A DNA stretch of 64,000 nt from Clavibacter michiganensis subsp. insidiosus (GCF_002240565.1 NZ_MZMO01000001.1:372001-436000); one strand, 5' to 3'; numbered from the stretch's first letter, positions 41,319-51,820 are shown. Program-made: numbers and translations. The notes: generated from the letters alone by a model not told the origin.

Positions 41319-42788
41319 CTACTGCACGCCCGAGGTCAGGCGCGCGAGGTTGTCGAGCACCGTGCTGGTGCGGGTGCGCCGGCTCCACTCCTCGAGGGTC
41401 AGCTCGCGGCTGCGCTTCCGGTAGCCGTCCTCGACCCGCCGCATCTCCCGCACGAACCCGGGGCCGCGCACCATCAGCGACACCTCCATGTTGAGGCTGA
41501 ACGACCGCATGTCCATGTTGCTCGAGCCGATGACGGCCACGTCGTCGTCGATCGTGAAGTGCTTGCTGTGCAGGATGTACGGGGCCCGGTACATCCAGAT
41601 CCGCACGCCCGCATTGAGCAGCTCCTCGTAGTAGGAGCGCTGCGCGTGGTACACGACGGGCTGGTCGCCGATCTCGCTGACGAACAGCTCCACCGAGAGC
41701 CCGCGCTGCACCGCCGTCGTGATCGCGTACCGCATCGAGTCGTCGGGCACGAAGTACGGCGACGTGATCACAATCCGCTCCTGCGCGTAGTAGAGCAGCG
41801 CGTTGAACAGCCGGAGGTTGTTCTCGCCGGGGAACCCGGGTCCGGACGGCACGACCTGGCAGTCGAGCTCCTCGTCGTCGTCCGAGGCCGCGATCTCGAT
41901 GGGCTCGGTCTCGCGCACGAGCAGTTGGTCGGTCTCCGCGTACCAGTCGGTGATGAAGATCGCGTTGAGGCCGCTCACGATGGGGCCCTCGAGCCGGGTC
42001 ATGAGGTCCTGCCACTTGAGGCCGCGCTTGCGATTGACGACCTTGTTGTAGCTGCGGTGCACCATGTTCTGGGATCCCATGAAGCCCACGCGGCCGTCGA
42101 CCACGAGCACCTTGCGGTGGTTGCGGAGGTCCGGCCGCTGGTAGCGCCCGCGCAGCGGCTGCACGGGGAGCATGAGCTGCCAGTCCGCGCCGATCGCCGT
42201 GAGCTTGCGCGTCGTCCGCCGGTAGCCGGGCGCCCGCAGCGACGCGATGTGGTCGAGCAGCACGCGCACCGTCACGCCGCGCTGCACCGCCCGCTCGAGC
42301 GCGTCGAAGAAGGGGGCGCTCGTGACGTCCCACGCGAGGATGTAGAACTCGACGTGCACGTAGCGCGTCGCCTTCTCGACCTCCGCGGTCATCGCCGCGA
42401 TCGACTCGTCGTAGTGGCTGTAGAGCTTGGCCCTGTTGCCGCCCACGAGCGGCATGGAGCCGAGCGTGCGGTTCAGCTCCACGACCGAGTCGAGCCACGA
42501 CGGCCACGAGTGCTCGCGCGTGACGCGCTCGATGCCCTCGGTCGACTCGATGATGAACCGGTTGATCTCCTGCTGCTTCTCGCGGCGCCGCTTCGGCAGC
42601 CGGGTCGAGCCGATGAGGAGGAACAGGAGGATGCCGATGTACGGCAGGAAGAAGATCGCCATCAGCCACGCCATCGCGGTGGACGGCCGGCGGTTGCGGG
42701 GGATGACCAGCAGGGCCACCACGCGCACGATGAAGTCGACGACGACCGCGAGCCCCGCGAGGACGAGGGTGGTCATCGAGGGGTCCAT
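41319..42788 (-). CDS. cls: Cardiolipin synthase (phospholipase D family)
   Basis: A 489-residue membrane enzyme that makes cardiolipin from phosphatidylglycerol. Two N-terminal membrane helices (about 8-29 and 38-60, PLDc_N domain), then two HKD catalytic motifs: His224-Lys226-Asp231 in NHRKVLVVDG and His407-Lys409-Asp414 in HSKHFTIDDD. Length matches bacterial Cls (about 480-510). ATG at 42788; convergent with the MarR gene. Single gene. Confidence 0.95.
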   Translation of the reverse strand: MDPSMTTLVLAGLAVVVDFIVRVVALLVIPRNRRPSTAMAWLMAIFFLPYIGILLFLLIGSTRLPKRRREKQQEINRFIIESTEGIERVTREHSWPSWLDSVVELNRTLGSMPLVGGNRAKLYSHYDESIAAMTAEVEKATRYVHVEFYILAWDVTSAPFFDALERAVQRGVTVRVLLDHIASLRAPGYRRTTRKLTAIGADWQLMLPVQPLRGRYQRPDLRNHRKVLVVDGRVGFMGSQNMVHRSYNKVVNRKRGLKWQDLMTRLEGPIVSGLNAIFITDWYAETDQLLVRETEPIEIAASDDDEELDCQVVPSGPGFPGENNLRLFNALLYYAQERIVITSPYFVPDDSMRYAITTAVQRGLSVELFVSEIGDQPVVYHAQRSYYEELLNAGVRIWMYRAPYILHSKHFTIDDDVAVIGSSNMDMRSFSLNMEVSLMVRGPGFVREMRRVEDGYRKRSRELTLEEWSRRTRTSTVLDNLARLTSGVQ

Positions 42789-42869
42789 CAGGCGCAGTCT
42801 AACCGCCGCGACCGGGCCGTCCGGGGGACGCGGTGCCCGCCGGACAGGCGGGGCACGCGCCCGGACGGA

Positions 42870-43358
42870 TCAGCGGAAGTTGACGAACTGCAGGTCGAGA
42901 TCCACGTCGGCGCCCTTGAGCAGCGCGATGGTCTGCTGCAGGTCGTCGCGGCTCTTGCTGGAGACGCGGAGCTCGTCGCCCTCGACGCGGCTCTTGATGC
43001 TCTTGGGGCCCTCGTCGCGGATGATCTTGCCGATCTTCTTCGCGTTGGCCTGGTCGATGCCCTGCTTGAGGGTGACCTCGATGCGGTACTCCTTGCCCGA
43101 GGCGAAGGGCTCGCCCTCCTCGAGGCTCTTGAGGCCGATGCCGCGCTTGATCATCTTCGTCTGCAGCACGTCGAGGATCGCCTTCACGCGCTCCTCGCTC
43201 GAGGCCTTCATGAGGATGGTGTCGCCGCTCCACTCGATGGAGGCGCCCACGTTCTTGAAGTCGTAGCGCTGCTCCACCTCCTTCTGGGTCTGGTGGACGG
43301 CGTTGTCCGCCTCCATGCGGTCGACCTTGCTGACGACGTCGAACGAGGAATCTGCCAT
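42870..43358 (-). CDS. YajQ family nucleotide-binding protein
   Basis: A 162-residue YajQ protein (DUF520). It starts ADSSFDVVSKVDRMEADNA, as in all members, and the C-terminal ferredoxin-like repeat has KIIRDEGPKSIKSRVEGDEL. In other bacteria YajQ binds c-di-GMP or tRNA; the role here is unknown. Start at 43358 (MADSSF). It lies between cls and tRNA-Tyr. Confidence 0.94.
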   Translation of the reverse strand: MADSSFDVVSKVDRMEADNAVHQTQKEVEQRYDFKNVGASIEWSGDTILMKASSEERVKAILDVLQTKMIKRGIGLKSLEEGEPFASGKEYRIEVTLKQGIDQANAKKIGKIIRDEGPKSIKSRVEGDELRVSSKSRDDLQQTIALLKGADVDLDLQFVNFR

Positions 43359-43487
43359 GCCGACCATGTTAAGGGACGGCCGGGCGCGGGCCCGCGGCGA
43401 GGGATCCGACGATTTCGGTTCGCGGCCCGGCGCCCGCTATCATCGACGAGCGTCTCCGGTCCGTGATCACACAGGTCGGGTGCGCAT

Positions 43488-43569
43488 GGCGAGTTACCCT
43501 AGCGGCCAAAGGGATCTGACTGTAAATCAGACGGCTCAGCCTTCGGGGGTTCGAATCCCTCACTCGCCA
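43488..43569 (+). tRNA. tRNA-Tyr (GTA)
   Basis: An 82-nt class II tRNA with acceptor GGCGAGT/ACTCGCC, anticodon stem TGACT...AATCA with GTA at 43522-43524, a long variable arm (CGGCTCAGCCTTCG) and T-arm GGGGTTCGAATCCCT. CCA is not encoded. The long variable arm is normal for bacterial tRNA-Tyr. Confidence 0.96.
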
Positions 43570-43683
43570 CCGCACTGGACGGCCCCGCTCGCGCGGGGCC
43601 GTTCGTCTGCCTCGACGCATCCGTCGGGGCCCGCCCGCGCAGGCAGAGTCGCCCGCGCGCCCGACGACCTGGATCCACCACCG

Positions 43684-44670
43684 ATGTTCCCCGCCGCACC
43701 CGGCCCCCGCACGCGCGCCCTCGGCACGTCCGGCGTCGTCGTCTCCACGCTCGGCCTCGGCACGAGCGGCTTCGGCTGGACCGCCGACCGCGAGGCGGCG
43801 TGGGCGATCCTCGACGCCTACCGCGAGGAGGGCGGCACCTTCGTCGACACCGCGTCCTCGTACTCGCAGTGGGTGCCCGGCCACGCGGGCGGCGAGTCCG
43901 AGGCGATCATCGGCGGCTGGCTGGCCGCGCGCGGCTGCCGGGACGAGGTGGTCGTCGGCACGAAGGTCGGCAAGAGCCGCGACGCCCCGGGCACGTCGGC
44001 GGAGTCGATCCGCCGCGGCGTGGACGCCTCGCTCCGCCGGCTCGGCACGACGCACGTCGACGTCGTGCACGCTCACCTCGACGACACCCGCACCCCGCTC
44101 GAGGAGACCGTCGCCGCGCTGTCCGACCTGGTGAAGGAGGGCAAGGCGCGGCTCGTCGGCGTCTCCGGGTTCCGGCCCGAGCGGATCGAGCAGGCGCTCG
44201 GGCTGGCGCACGGATCCGGCGCCGTCCCCGTCGGCGTGGTGCAGGAGGAGTACAGCCTGCTGGTGCGGGATCACGCGGAGGGGCGCCTGCAGGCGCTCGT
44301 CCGGCGCGAGGGCCTCGGCCTCGTCGCCCACAGCGTGCTCGCCAAGGGCTTCCTCACGGGCAAGTACATGCCGGGCGCGCCCGCCGTGCCGTCGGCCCGG
44401 GCGCTCGACGCCGAGCAGTACATGTCGGCGGGCGGGCACGCGACGGTGCGCGCCGCCGAGGAGATCGCGCGGATGCGCGGCGTCACGGTCGCCGAGGTCG
44501 CCATCGCGTGGGTGCTCGGCCGGCCCGGGATCGCGAGCGCGCTCGTCGGCGCGCGCACGGCCCGGCAGATCCGGCAGCTGATGCCCGCGGCGCAGCTCGT
44601 GCTCGACGACGACGAGGTGTCCCGGCTGGCGTCCGCCGCCGCCCGCGCGACGCGGGACGAGAGCGCCTGA
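43684..44670 (+). CDS. Aldo/keto reductase
   Basis: A 328-residue aldo/keto reductase of the AKR11/YhdN-like group. Tyr of the active site lies in DTASSYSQW, Lys in VVGTKVGK and His in DVVHAHLDD; NADP binding is provided by the C-terminal LVGARTARQIRQL. It is closely similar to the frameshifted paralogue at 50510-51449 (shared FGWTAD, GGESE-IIG-WLAARG blocks). ATG 43684. Substrate unknown. Confidence 0.9.
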   Translation: MFPAAPGPRTRALGTSGVVVSTLGLGTSGFGWTADREAAWAILDAYREEGGTFVDTASSYSQWVPGHAGGESEAIIGGWLAARGCRDEVVVGTKVGKSRDAPGTSAESIRRGVDASLRRLGTTHVDVVHAHLDDTRTPLEETVAALSDLVKEGKARLVGVSGFRPERIEQALGLAHGSGAVPVGVVQEEYSLLVRDHAEGRLQALVRREGLGLVAHSVLAKGFLTGKYMPGAPAVPSARALDAEQYMSAGGHATVRAAEEIARMRGVTVAEVAIAWVLGRPGIASALVGARTARQIRQLMPAAQLVLDDDEVSRLASAAARATRDESA

Positions 44671-44738
44671 TCCCAGGGGCACGGAGGGGCGCCCCCTAAT
44701 GTGGGGCGCCATCCGTCCCGTCCTCGAGGAGATCTCCC

Positions 44739-45479
44739 ATGCCCCGGAACTGGCCAGAAGGCGCGTACGTCGCCGCCCTGCTCGTCCTGACGACCGCCAC
44801 CGGCGCGATCGACGGCGTCAGCTACCTCGCCCTCGACCGCGTCTTCACCGGCAACATGACCGGCAACGTCATCTTCATCGGCTTCGGCCTGGTGGGCGTC
44901 GCCGGCGTCCCCGTGCTCAACAACGCCGTCGCGCTGCTCGCGTTCATGGCCGGCGCGGTCATCGCGTCCCGCATCACCTGCCGCGCGCCCACCGACCTGC
45001 GCCTGCCGCGGTCGGCGGCGTGGATCCTCGTCGTCAACACCCTGCTCACCTTCGCGCTCGCGGGGGCCTGGTCCGCGGTCGGCACGCTCGACACGGGCGT
45101 GATGATCGCGATCACCGGGCTCTTCTCCCTCCTGCTCGGCGCGCAGGCGGCCGCCGTGCGGAGCATCGGCCTCTCCGACCTCTCCACCGTGGTCGTGACG
45201 ATGACCGCCGTGAACCTCTCCTCGGACAGCCGCGTCGCCGGCGGCACGGGGGCCGCGTGGCGCCGCCGCTTCGGCGCCATCGCGGCGATGGCGACGGGCG
45301 CGCTGGTCTCGGCGCTCATCACCACGCGCATCGGCGCCCCGTGGGCGCTGCTCGTCGCGGGGACGCTGATGGCGGCCGGGGTCGGGCTGCTGGCGAACGC
45401 GCGCCGCATCGAGCGGACGCTCGTCCGGGAGGAGGCTCCCGACCGGGCGGCGGGCGGTCCCGACGGGCTCCCGGCCTGA
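44739..45479 (+). CDS. DUF1275 (YoaK) family membrane protein, first of a tandem pair
   Basis: A 246-residue protein with six hydrophobic segments typical of DUF1275/YoaK. Conserved TGAIDGVSYLALDRVFTGNM opens the domain. GAGGAGATCTCCC precedes the ATG. The next gene is a near-duplicate of the same length, so a tandem duplication is evident. Function of the family is not established. Confidence 0.9.
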   Translation: MPRNWPEGAYVAALLVLTTATGAIDGVSYLALDRVFTGNMTGNVIFIGFGLVGVAGVPVLNNAVALLAFMAGAVIASRITCRAPTDLRLPRSAAWILVVNTLLTFALAGAWSAVGTLDTGVMIAITGLFSLLLGAQAAAVRSIGLSDLSTVVVTMTAVNLSSDSRVAGGTGAAWRRRFGAIAAMATGALVSALITTRIGAPWALLVAGTLMAAGVGLLANARRIERTLVREEAPDRAAGGPDGLPA

Positions 45480-45543
45480 CCTCGGCGGCGGCCGACCCGC
45501 CCTAGGGTGAGAGGGTCCGTCGCCCGACCGTCGAGGAGCGCCC

Positions 45544-46284
45544 GTGTCCCGTCCCTGGCCCGAGGGCTCCTACATCGCCGCCCTGCTCGTGATGACCACC
45601 GCGACGGGCGCCATCGACGGGGTCAGCTACCTCGCGCTCGACCGCGTCTTCACCGGCAACATGACCGGCAACGTGCTCTTCATCGGCTTCGGCCTGGTGG
45701 GCGTCGCCGACATCCCCGTGCTCAACAACCTCGTGGCGCTCGTGGCCTTCATGCTCGGCGCGGTCATCGCGTCGCGCATCACCCGGCGCGCGCCCACCGA
45801 CGTGCACCTGCCGCGCTCCTCCGTCTGGATCCTCGTCACGGGCACCCTGGTCACGCTCGCGCTGGCCGTGGTGTGGCTCGCGGTCGGCACCCTCGAGACC
45901 GGGATCATGGTGGCCATCACCGGCTTCCTCGCGCTGCTGCTCGGCGCGCAGGCCGCGGCCGTGAAGAGCATCGGCCTGCGCGACCTCTCCACCGTCGTCG
46001 TGACCATGACGATGGTGAACCTCTCCTCCGACAGCCGGGTGGCCGGGGGCACGGGCGCCGCGTGGGCCCGCCGCATCGGCGCGATCGTGTGCATGGGGCT
46101 CGGCGCGCTCGTCGCCGCCCTCATCACGACGTACGTCGGCGGCGCGTGGGCGCTGCTCGCCGCGGGCGGCCTGATGGTGGTGGGCGTCGGCCTGCTGTGG
46201 AACGCGCGCCGGATCGAGCGCGGGCGCCTCCGCGAGGCCGTCGCGTCGGCCGATGACGCGCGCGCCGCGGCGTCGCCCGCCTGA
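45544..46284 (+). CDS. DUF1275 (YoaK) family membrane protein, second of a tandem pair
   Basis: A 246-residue paralogue of the preceding protein with the same domain start and the same SSDSRVAGGTGAAW block, but a different last membrane helix and C-terminus. GTG start with GAGGAGC upstream; TAGGGT lies about 30 bp before. Divergence between the copies by eye is considerable in variable loops, so the duplication is not recent. Confidence 0.9.
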   Translation: MSRPWPEGSYIAALLVMTTATGAIDGVSYLALDRVFTGNMTGNVLFIGFGLVGVADIPVLNNLVALVAFMLGAVIASRITRRAPTDVHLPRSSVWILVTGTLVTLALAVVWLAVGTLETGIMVAITGFLALLLGAQAAAVKSIGLRDLSTVVVTMTMVNLSSDSRVAGGTGAAWARRIGAIVCMGLGALVAALITTYVGGAWALLAAGGLMVVGVGLLWNARRIERGRLREAVASADDARAAASPA

Positions 46285-46329
46285 GCGCCCCGCGCCGGCC
46301 GGCCGCACCCCCTCTGGCAGGCTGGACGC

Positions 46330-47139
<810 letters not shown>

Positions 47140-47364
47140 CCCCTGAGGGCCCCCGTCCGCATCCCCCGGGTGGCGCGAATCCCTTCCGCCGGTTAGCCTT
47201 TACCGATCCGTTACATGACGACCGGGCTGGTTCCGGTCGCACGCGCACGCCCCGACCGCTGTCGGCCGGCACCGCGCAGCACCTGTCCCTCGCACTAGGA
47301 GTCCCACGATCCTGTCCGTCCTCCACGCCTCGCGTGCCCCCCAGACCTCCGACCGGCGGCCCTC

Positions 47365-48630
47365 GTGCTGACCCCCGACGAGACCGCAGGGACCGTGTAC
47401 CCGACGCGACGCGAGCGACGCGAGGCCGAGCGCCGGGCGGCCGAGGCGGCATCGGGCGGATCCGCGCCCCGGGGGGACGCGCAGGCCATCGAGGCCGCCG
47501 CTCCCGCTGCCCCGGCGGTCGAGCAGCCGGTCGAGGAGCCCGCCGTCGCGACGGACCTGCCCGCGCCGATCGCGCCCGACGCGCGGATCGCCTCCGATGC
47601 GCCGGCCGCCCCCGCGCCCCGGGTCCTCCACATCCCGGTCGAGGCCCCCGCCGCCCCCCGCACGCACCTCCCCGAGCAGGCCGAGCCCGCCGCCGCGAGC
47701 GCCGCGGACTCCGTCCCCCTCGCGAACCGCGCCCGTCGCCTCCGCGCCGCGTCCGCCGCCGCGCCCGAGTCGCGCCGCTCCTCGTACGTGCCCGCGAAGC
47801 GCGCGAGCGTCCCCGCGGCCGCCCCGCACGCGCGCATCCGCGGACGCCGCGTCCCCGTCTCCTCGCGGCCCGCGCTCGCCCCGGCGCCCGAGGCCGCCGC
47901 CGGCCGACGTCGCGCGAACGCGTCGCGCGGGCTCACGCTCCTCACCATGGCGTTCGTCGCGACGGTCACCATCGCGACCTCGCTGCCGTCCTCCGCGTTC
48001 CTCACCGGCCAGGACATGGCGCAGGCGAACGTCGTCACGGACGCCCCGGCCACCTCCGTCCCCAGCCAGAGCGTCGCGCTCTCCGCGGCGCCCGAGGCGA
48101 CCGTCGTCGGCGGCACGGACGACGCCTTCACGGCCACGACGCCGCAGCAGATCATGCTGGCGCAGACGTCGAAGGGCGCCGGCGCCTTCACGAACGACAT
48201 CAACGGCACCATCCAGTGGCCCTTCGCCTCGGGCGTGCCCATCAGCGGCGTCTTCGGCAAGCGCATCGCGCCCTGCTCCAACGGCTGCTCGAGCAACCAC
48301 CAGGGCGTCGACTTCGCTCCCGGCCTCGGCGCGCCCATCCAGGCCATCGCCGACGGCGTCGTGCGCGAGGCCGTCAACAGCGACACCGGCCTCGGCGTCC
48401 ACCTCGTCATCGACCACGTGATCGACGGGCAGCTCATCACGAGCGTCTACGGCCACCAGCTGCCCGGATCCCTGCGCGTGAAGGCCGGGGACCCCGTCAA
48501 GGTCGGCCAGCAGATCGGCCAGGTCGGCAACACGGGCGCATCCACCGGTCCGCACCTCCACCTCGAGATCCGCGTCGCCGACGGCACCGCGGTGGATCCC
48601 TTCGCCTGGCTCCAGGAGCACGCGAACTAG
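47365..48630 (+). CDS. M23 family metallopeptidase (LytM-type), second paralogue
   Basis: A 421-residue peptidoglycan endopeptidase. Long Ala/Pro/Arg-rich N-terminal region (1-190), membrane segment at about 192-212 (LLTMAFVATVTIATSLPSSA), then linker and M23 domain. Zinc ligands His312 and Asp316 (NHQGVD) and His399, with His397 in GPHLH. The CSNGCSSNHQG cysteine pair matches the paralogue at 8975. GTG start; the 225 bp upstream hold no gene. An AT-richer patch at 47195-47215 may be the promoter, which would give a leader of about 150 nt with GC hairpins but no riboswitch that I recognise. Confidence 0.88.
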   Translation: MLTPDETAGTVYPTRRERREAERRAAEAASGGSAPRGDAQAIEAAAPAAPAVEQPVEEPAVATDLPAPIAPDARIASDAPAAPAPRVLHIPVEAPAAPRTHLPEQAEPAAASAADSVPLANRARRLRAASAAAPESRRSSYVPAKRASVPAAAPHARIRGRRVPVSSRPALAPAPEAAAGRRRANASRGLTLLTMAFVATVTIATSLPSSAFLTGQDMAQANVVTDAPATSVPSQSVALSAAPEATVVGGTDDAFTATTPQQIMLAQTSKGAGAFTNDINGTIQWPFASGVPISGVFGKRIAPCSNGCSSNHQGVDFAPGLGAPIQAIADGVVREAVNSDTGLGVHLVIDHVIDGQLITSVYGHQLPGSLRVKAGDPVKVGQQIGQVGNTGASTGPHLHLEIRVADGTAVDPFAWLQEHAN

Positions 48631-48632
48631 TG

Positions 48633-48652
48633 CCGGGACGGGTCAGTCCCGG
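48633..48652. terminator. Bidirectional hairpin between convergent genes
   Basis: CCGGGAC-GGGTCA-GTCCCGG, a 7-bp perfect stem two bases after the M23 gene stop. The stop codon of the GH13 gene (minus strand) lies in its loop, so one short hairpin may terminate both genes. Confidence 0.55.
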
Positions 48653-50382
48653 ATCAGCCACACGGTGGTGTCGGACGGCACGGCGTCGCCGTCGAGCGGC
48701 CGGCTCGCGAGCAGCACGCGGCCCTCGGGCAGCGGCACGGCGGCCTGCCCGAGGTTGGCGATGACCATGACGCCCGCGCTCTGGAACGCGATCACGTCGT
48801 CGCCCTCCGCGTCGATCCACTCCAGCGCGCCCAGCGCGAGCCCGTGCTCCCGGCGCAGCAGCAGCGCCTCCGTGTAGAGGGAGAGGGTCGACGCGGGATC
48901 CGCCTGCTCGGCGTCGCGCGCGAACCCGTCCCAGTCGTCGGGCTGCGGCAGCCAGCTGGCGTCGCCGTCGCTGAAGCCGTACGACGGCTTGCCCGCCTCC
49001 CACGGGATCGGCACGCGGCAGCCGTCGCGGCCGTAGCGCTCGCCCGCGGTGCGGTGGAACGTCGGATCCTGCCGCGCCTCGTCGGGCAGGCGGATGTCCT
49101 CGGGCAGCCCGAGCTCCTCGCCCTGGTAGACGTACGCGCTGCCGGGCAGCGCGAGCATGAGCGCGCTCGCGGCGCGGGCGCGACGGAGGCCGAGCTCCTC
49201 GTCGACCGTCACGGTCGACTCCGGCCCGATGCCCACGCCCTGCGGGTTCTCGCCCGAGAGCGCGAGCCGGCTCGCGTGCCGCACCACGTCGTGGTTCGAG
49301 AGGACCCACGTGCTCGGCGCGCCCACGGAGGAGAAGGTCGCGAGCGACGCGTCGATCGTCCGGCGGAGCGCCGCGGCATCCCACGGCGTCTCGAGGTAGC
49401 TGAAGTTGAAGGCCTGGTGCATCTCGTCCGGGCGCACCCAGTCGGCCAGCTTCGCGAGCGGCTCGACCCACGCCTCGGCGACCATGGCGCGGTCGCCGTC
49501 GTACGAGTCGAAGATCTCGCGCCAGTTGCGGTAGATCTCGTGCACTCCCTCCTGCGCGAAGTACGGCGGCGGGGGAGCGGGCTGGTCGTCGACGCCGCCG
49601 GCGCCGCCCATGCTGCCCTGGCCCTCGGGCGGGGTGTAGTCGGGGAGGCCGGGCGCCTTGACCATGCCGTGCGCGACGTCCACGCGGAAGCCGTCGACCC
49701 CGCGGTCGAGCCAGAAGCGGAGGATCTCGCGGAAGCGCTCGTGCACCCACGGGTTCGTCCAGTCGAGGTCGGGCTGCGACGAGTCGAACAGGTGGAGGTA
49801 CCACTGGCCGGGCGTGCCGTCGGGCTCGGTGAGCCGGGTCCACGCCGGGCCGCCGAAGATCGACTCCCAGTTGTTCGGGGGCAGCTCGCCGTCGGCGCCC
49901 TTCCCGTCGCGGAAGATGTAGCGGGCGCGCTCCTCGCTGCCGGCGGGGGCGGCGAGCGCCTCCTCGAACCAGCGATGCGCGGAGGACGTGTGGTTCGGGA
50001 CGATGTCGACGATCACCCGGAGGCCGAGCTCGTGCGCGCGACGCTGCATCCGCTCGAAGTCGTCGAGCGTGCCGAACAGCGGATCCACCGCGCAGTAGTC
50101 GGCGACGTCGTAGCCCGCGTCGTTCTGCGGCGAGAGGTAGAAGGGGGAGAGCCAGACGGCGTCGACCCCGAGCTCGCGGAGCGCGGGGAGCCGCTCGGTG
50201 ATGCCGGGCAGGTCGCCGATGCCGTCGCCGTCGGAGTCGGCGAACGAGCGCGGGTAGATCTGGTAGATGACGGCGGTGCGCCACCACTCGGATCCGGTGC
50301 CGTGCTGCGGGGTGCTGTCGGGGTGGGCCGAGGTGTCGTCCCGGGCAGCCGTGGACAGGGCTGTGGGGGCAGGCGAAGTCAT
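48643..50382 (-). CDS. GH13 alpha-glucosidase
   Basis: A 579-residue glycoside hydrolase family 13 enzyme (oligo-1,6-glucosidase/alpha-glucosidase subfamily). Conserved regions: DIVPNHTS (I), GFRVDVAHGM with the nucleophile Asp (II), EAWVEP with the acid Glu (III) and VLSNHDVVRH (IV). The N-terminal block WWRTAVIYQIYPRSFADSDG is standard for the family. No signal peptide, so it hydrolyses imported maltose, isomaltose or trehalose-type sugars in the cytoplasm. Long N-terminal start at 50382 is used; a few residues could be lost without effect. Confidence 0.93.
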   Translation of the reverse strand: MTSPAPTALSTAARDDTSAHPDSTPQHGTGSEWWRTAVIYQIYPRSFADSDGDGIGDLPGITERLPALRELGVDAVWLSPFYLSPQNDAGYDVADYCAVDPLFGTLDDFERMQRRAHELGLRVIVDIVPNHTSSAHRWFEEALAAPAGSEERARYIFRDGKGADGELPPNNWESIFGGPAWTRLTEPDGTPGQWYLHLFDSSQPDLDWTNPWVHERFREILRFWLDRGVDGFRVDVAHGMVKAPGLPDYTPPEGQGSMGGAGGVDDQPAPPPPYFAQEGVHEIYRNWREIFDSYDGDRAMVAEAWVEPLAKLADWVRPDEMHQAFNFSYLETPWDAAALRRTIDASLATFSSVGAPSTWVLSNHDVVRHASRLALSGENPQGVGIGPESTVTVDEELGLRRARAASALMLALPGSAYVYQGEELGLPEDIRLPDEARQDPTFHRTAGERYGRDGCRVPIPWEAGKPSYGFSDGDASWLPQPDDWDGFARDAEQADPASTLSLYTEALLLRREHGLALGALEWIDAEGDDVIAFQSAGVMVIANLGQAAVPLPEGRVLLASRPLDGDAVPSDTTVWLIRD

Positions 50383-50509
50383 GCGACGAGCCTAGGCGAC
50401 GGGCAGGGAGCGCTCCCGACGCCGAGGAGCGGCGGAATACCCGGGGGCGCGGGCCGCCTTGACCCTGGGGGCGGCCACCGCCCTCATCACCGGACGAAGG
50501 AGATCAGCC

Positions 50510-51449
50510 ATGTCGAACCCCGCACGCGTGCCCCTCGGATCCAGCGGCCTGGAGGTGCTGCCCCTGTCCTTCGGCGGCAACGTCTTCGGCTGGACCGCCG
50601 ACGAGGCCACCTCGTTCCAGCTCCTCGACGCCTACGTCGCCGCGGGCGGCAACTTCATCGACACCGCCGACGTCTACTCCGCGTGGAAGCCCGGCAACTC
50701 CGGCGGCGAGTCCGAGGAGATCATCGGCCGCTGGCTCGCCGCACGCGGCCGCCCCGACGACCTCGTCATCGCCACCAAGGTCGGTGCCCACGAGGCCGCG
50801 AAGGGCACCTCGCGCGACAGCGTCCGCCGCGGCGTCGAGGCGAGCCTCCGCCGGCTCGGCGTCGACGCGATCGACCTCTACTACGCGCACGTCGACGACC
50901 AGGACACCCCGATCGAGGAGACCGTGACTGCGCTCGCCGAGCTCGTCGCCGAGGGCAAGGTGCGCGCGATCGGCGCCTCCAACTTCACGGCCGAGCGCCT
51001 GCAGGCCGCGCTCGACGTCTCCGCGCGTGAGGGCGTCGCCCGCTTCGAGGTCCTCCAGAACCGCTACAACCTCGTCGCCCGCGACGACTACGAGGGCGCG
51101 CTCGCCGACTTGCTCGTCCGCGAGGGCATCGCCTCCGCCCCCCTACTCGAGCCTCGCCAGCGGCTTCCTCACGGGCAAGTACCGCGGCGCCGAGGTGGAC
51201 AGCCCCCGCGCCGGAGCCGCCTCGAAGTACTACGACGACCACGGCCGCGCCCTCCTCGAGGTGCTCGACCGGGTCGCCGAGGCCCACGGCGTCTCCGTCA
51301 CGACGGTCTCGCTCGCCTGGCTCCGGGCGCAGCCGTCGGTCACCGCGCCCATCGCCAGCGCGCGCGATCTCACCCAGCTGCCCGACCTCCTCGCCTCCGT
51401 GGAGCTCGAGCTGACGGCCGACGAGATCCGGGACCTCTCCGCGGTCTGA
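50510..51449 (+). pseudogene. Aldo/keto reductase with a +1 frameshift in a C6 run
   Basis: The first 211 residues (starting MSNPARVPLGSSGLEVLPLS) are a normal aldo/keto reductase with the catalytic Tyr in DTADVYSAW, Lys in IATKVGA and His in YYAHVDD. At 51138-51143 there are six C where five would keep the frame (A-P-Y-S-S-L-A-S-G-F-L-T-G-K). Downstream, the correct C-terminus continues in the next frame to 51449 (SARDLTQLPDLL). As read, the protein ends in an aberrant Arg/Pro-rich tail. It may be a true mutation, a phase-variable poly-C tract or an assembly error. GAAGGAG precedes the ATG. Confidence 0.88.
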
Positions 51450-51559
51450 TCCCGGAGGCCGCCCGGCCGTGCCCGGTCCGGGCCGTCACGCGTCTCGTGG
51501 GCGGTCCCGGACCTGCTATCGTCGTAGGGTTCCAGCGCGTCTCCGACGCGCCCGGGCAC

Positions 51560-51631
<72 letters not shown>

Positions 51632-51670
51632 CGATCCCGGGTCTCCCATCGCGGCGGCCACGGGGATCGT

Positions 51671-51744
51671 GGCGGGGTAGCTCAGGTGGTTAGAGCACAC
51701 GGCTCATAATCGTGGTGTCGCGGGTTCAAGTCCCGCTCCCGCTA
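51671..51744 (+). tRNA. tRNA-Met (CAT), elongator type
   Basis: A 74-nt cloverleaf with acceptor GGCGGGG paired to TCCCGCT through two G-U pairs, CAT at 51705-51707 in stem CACGG/TCGTG, and T-arm GCGGGTTCAAGTCCCGC. The anticodon stem lacks the three G-C pairs of initiator tRNA, so it is elongator Met; a modified Ile2 (k2C) identity is less likely but not excluded. Confidence 0.92.
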
Positions 51745-51781
51745 CGGAAGCGCGGATCCCTCGGGGTCCGTCCTCCTCGAT

Positions 51782-51820
51782 AGGCCCCGGACACCTCTCG
51801 CCAGGTTCCGGGGCCTTTCC
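51782..51820 (+). terminator. Rho-independent terminator of the tRNA-Thr/tRNA-Met unit
   Basis: Stem AGGCCCCGGA / TCCGGGGCCT with a 15-nt loop followed by TTTCC. One of the few hairpins in the window with a short T-run, 38 bp after tRNA-Met. Confidence 0.82.

Noticed and set aside
47140..47364. Riboswitch in the leader of the second M23 gene
   Set aside because: Hairpins are present but no conserved core of a known class (ydaO, cobalamin and others) could be found by eye.
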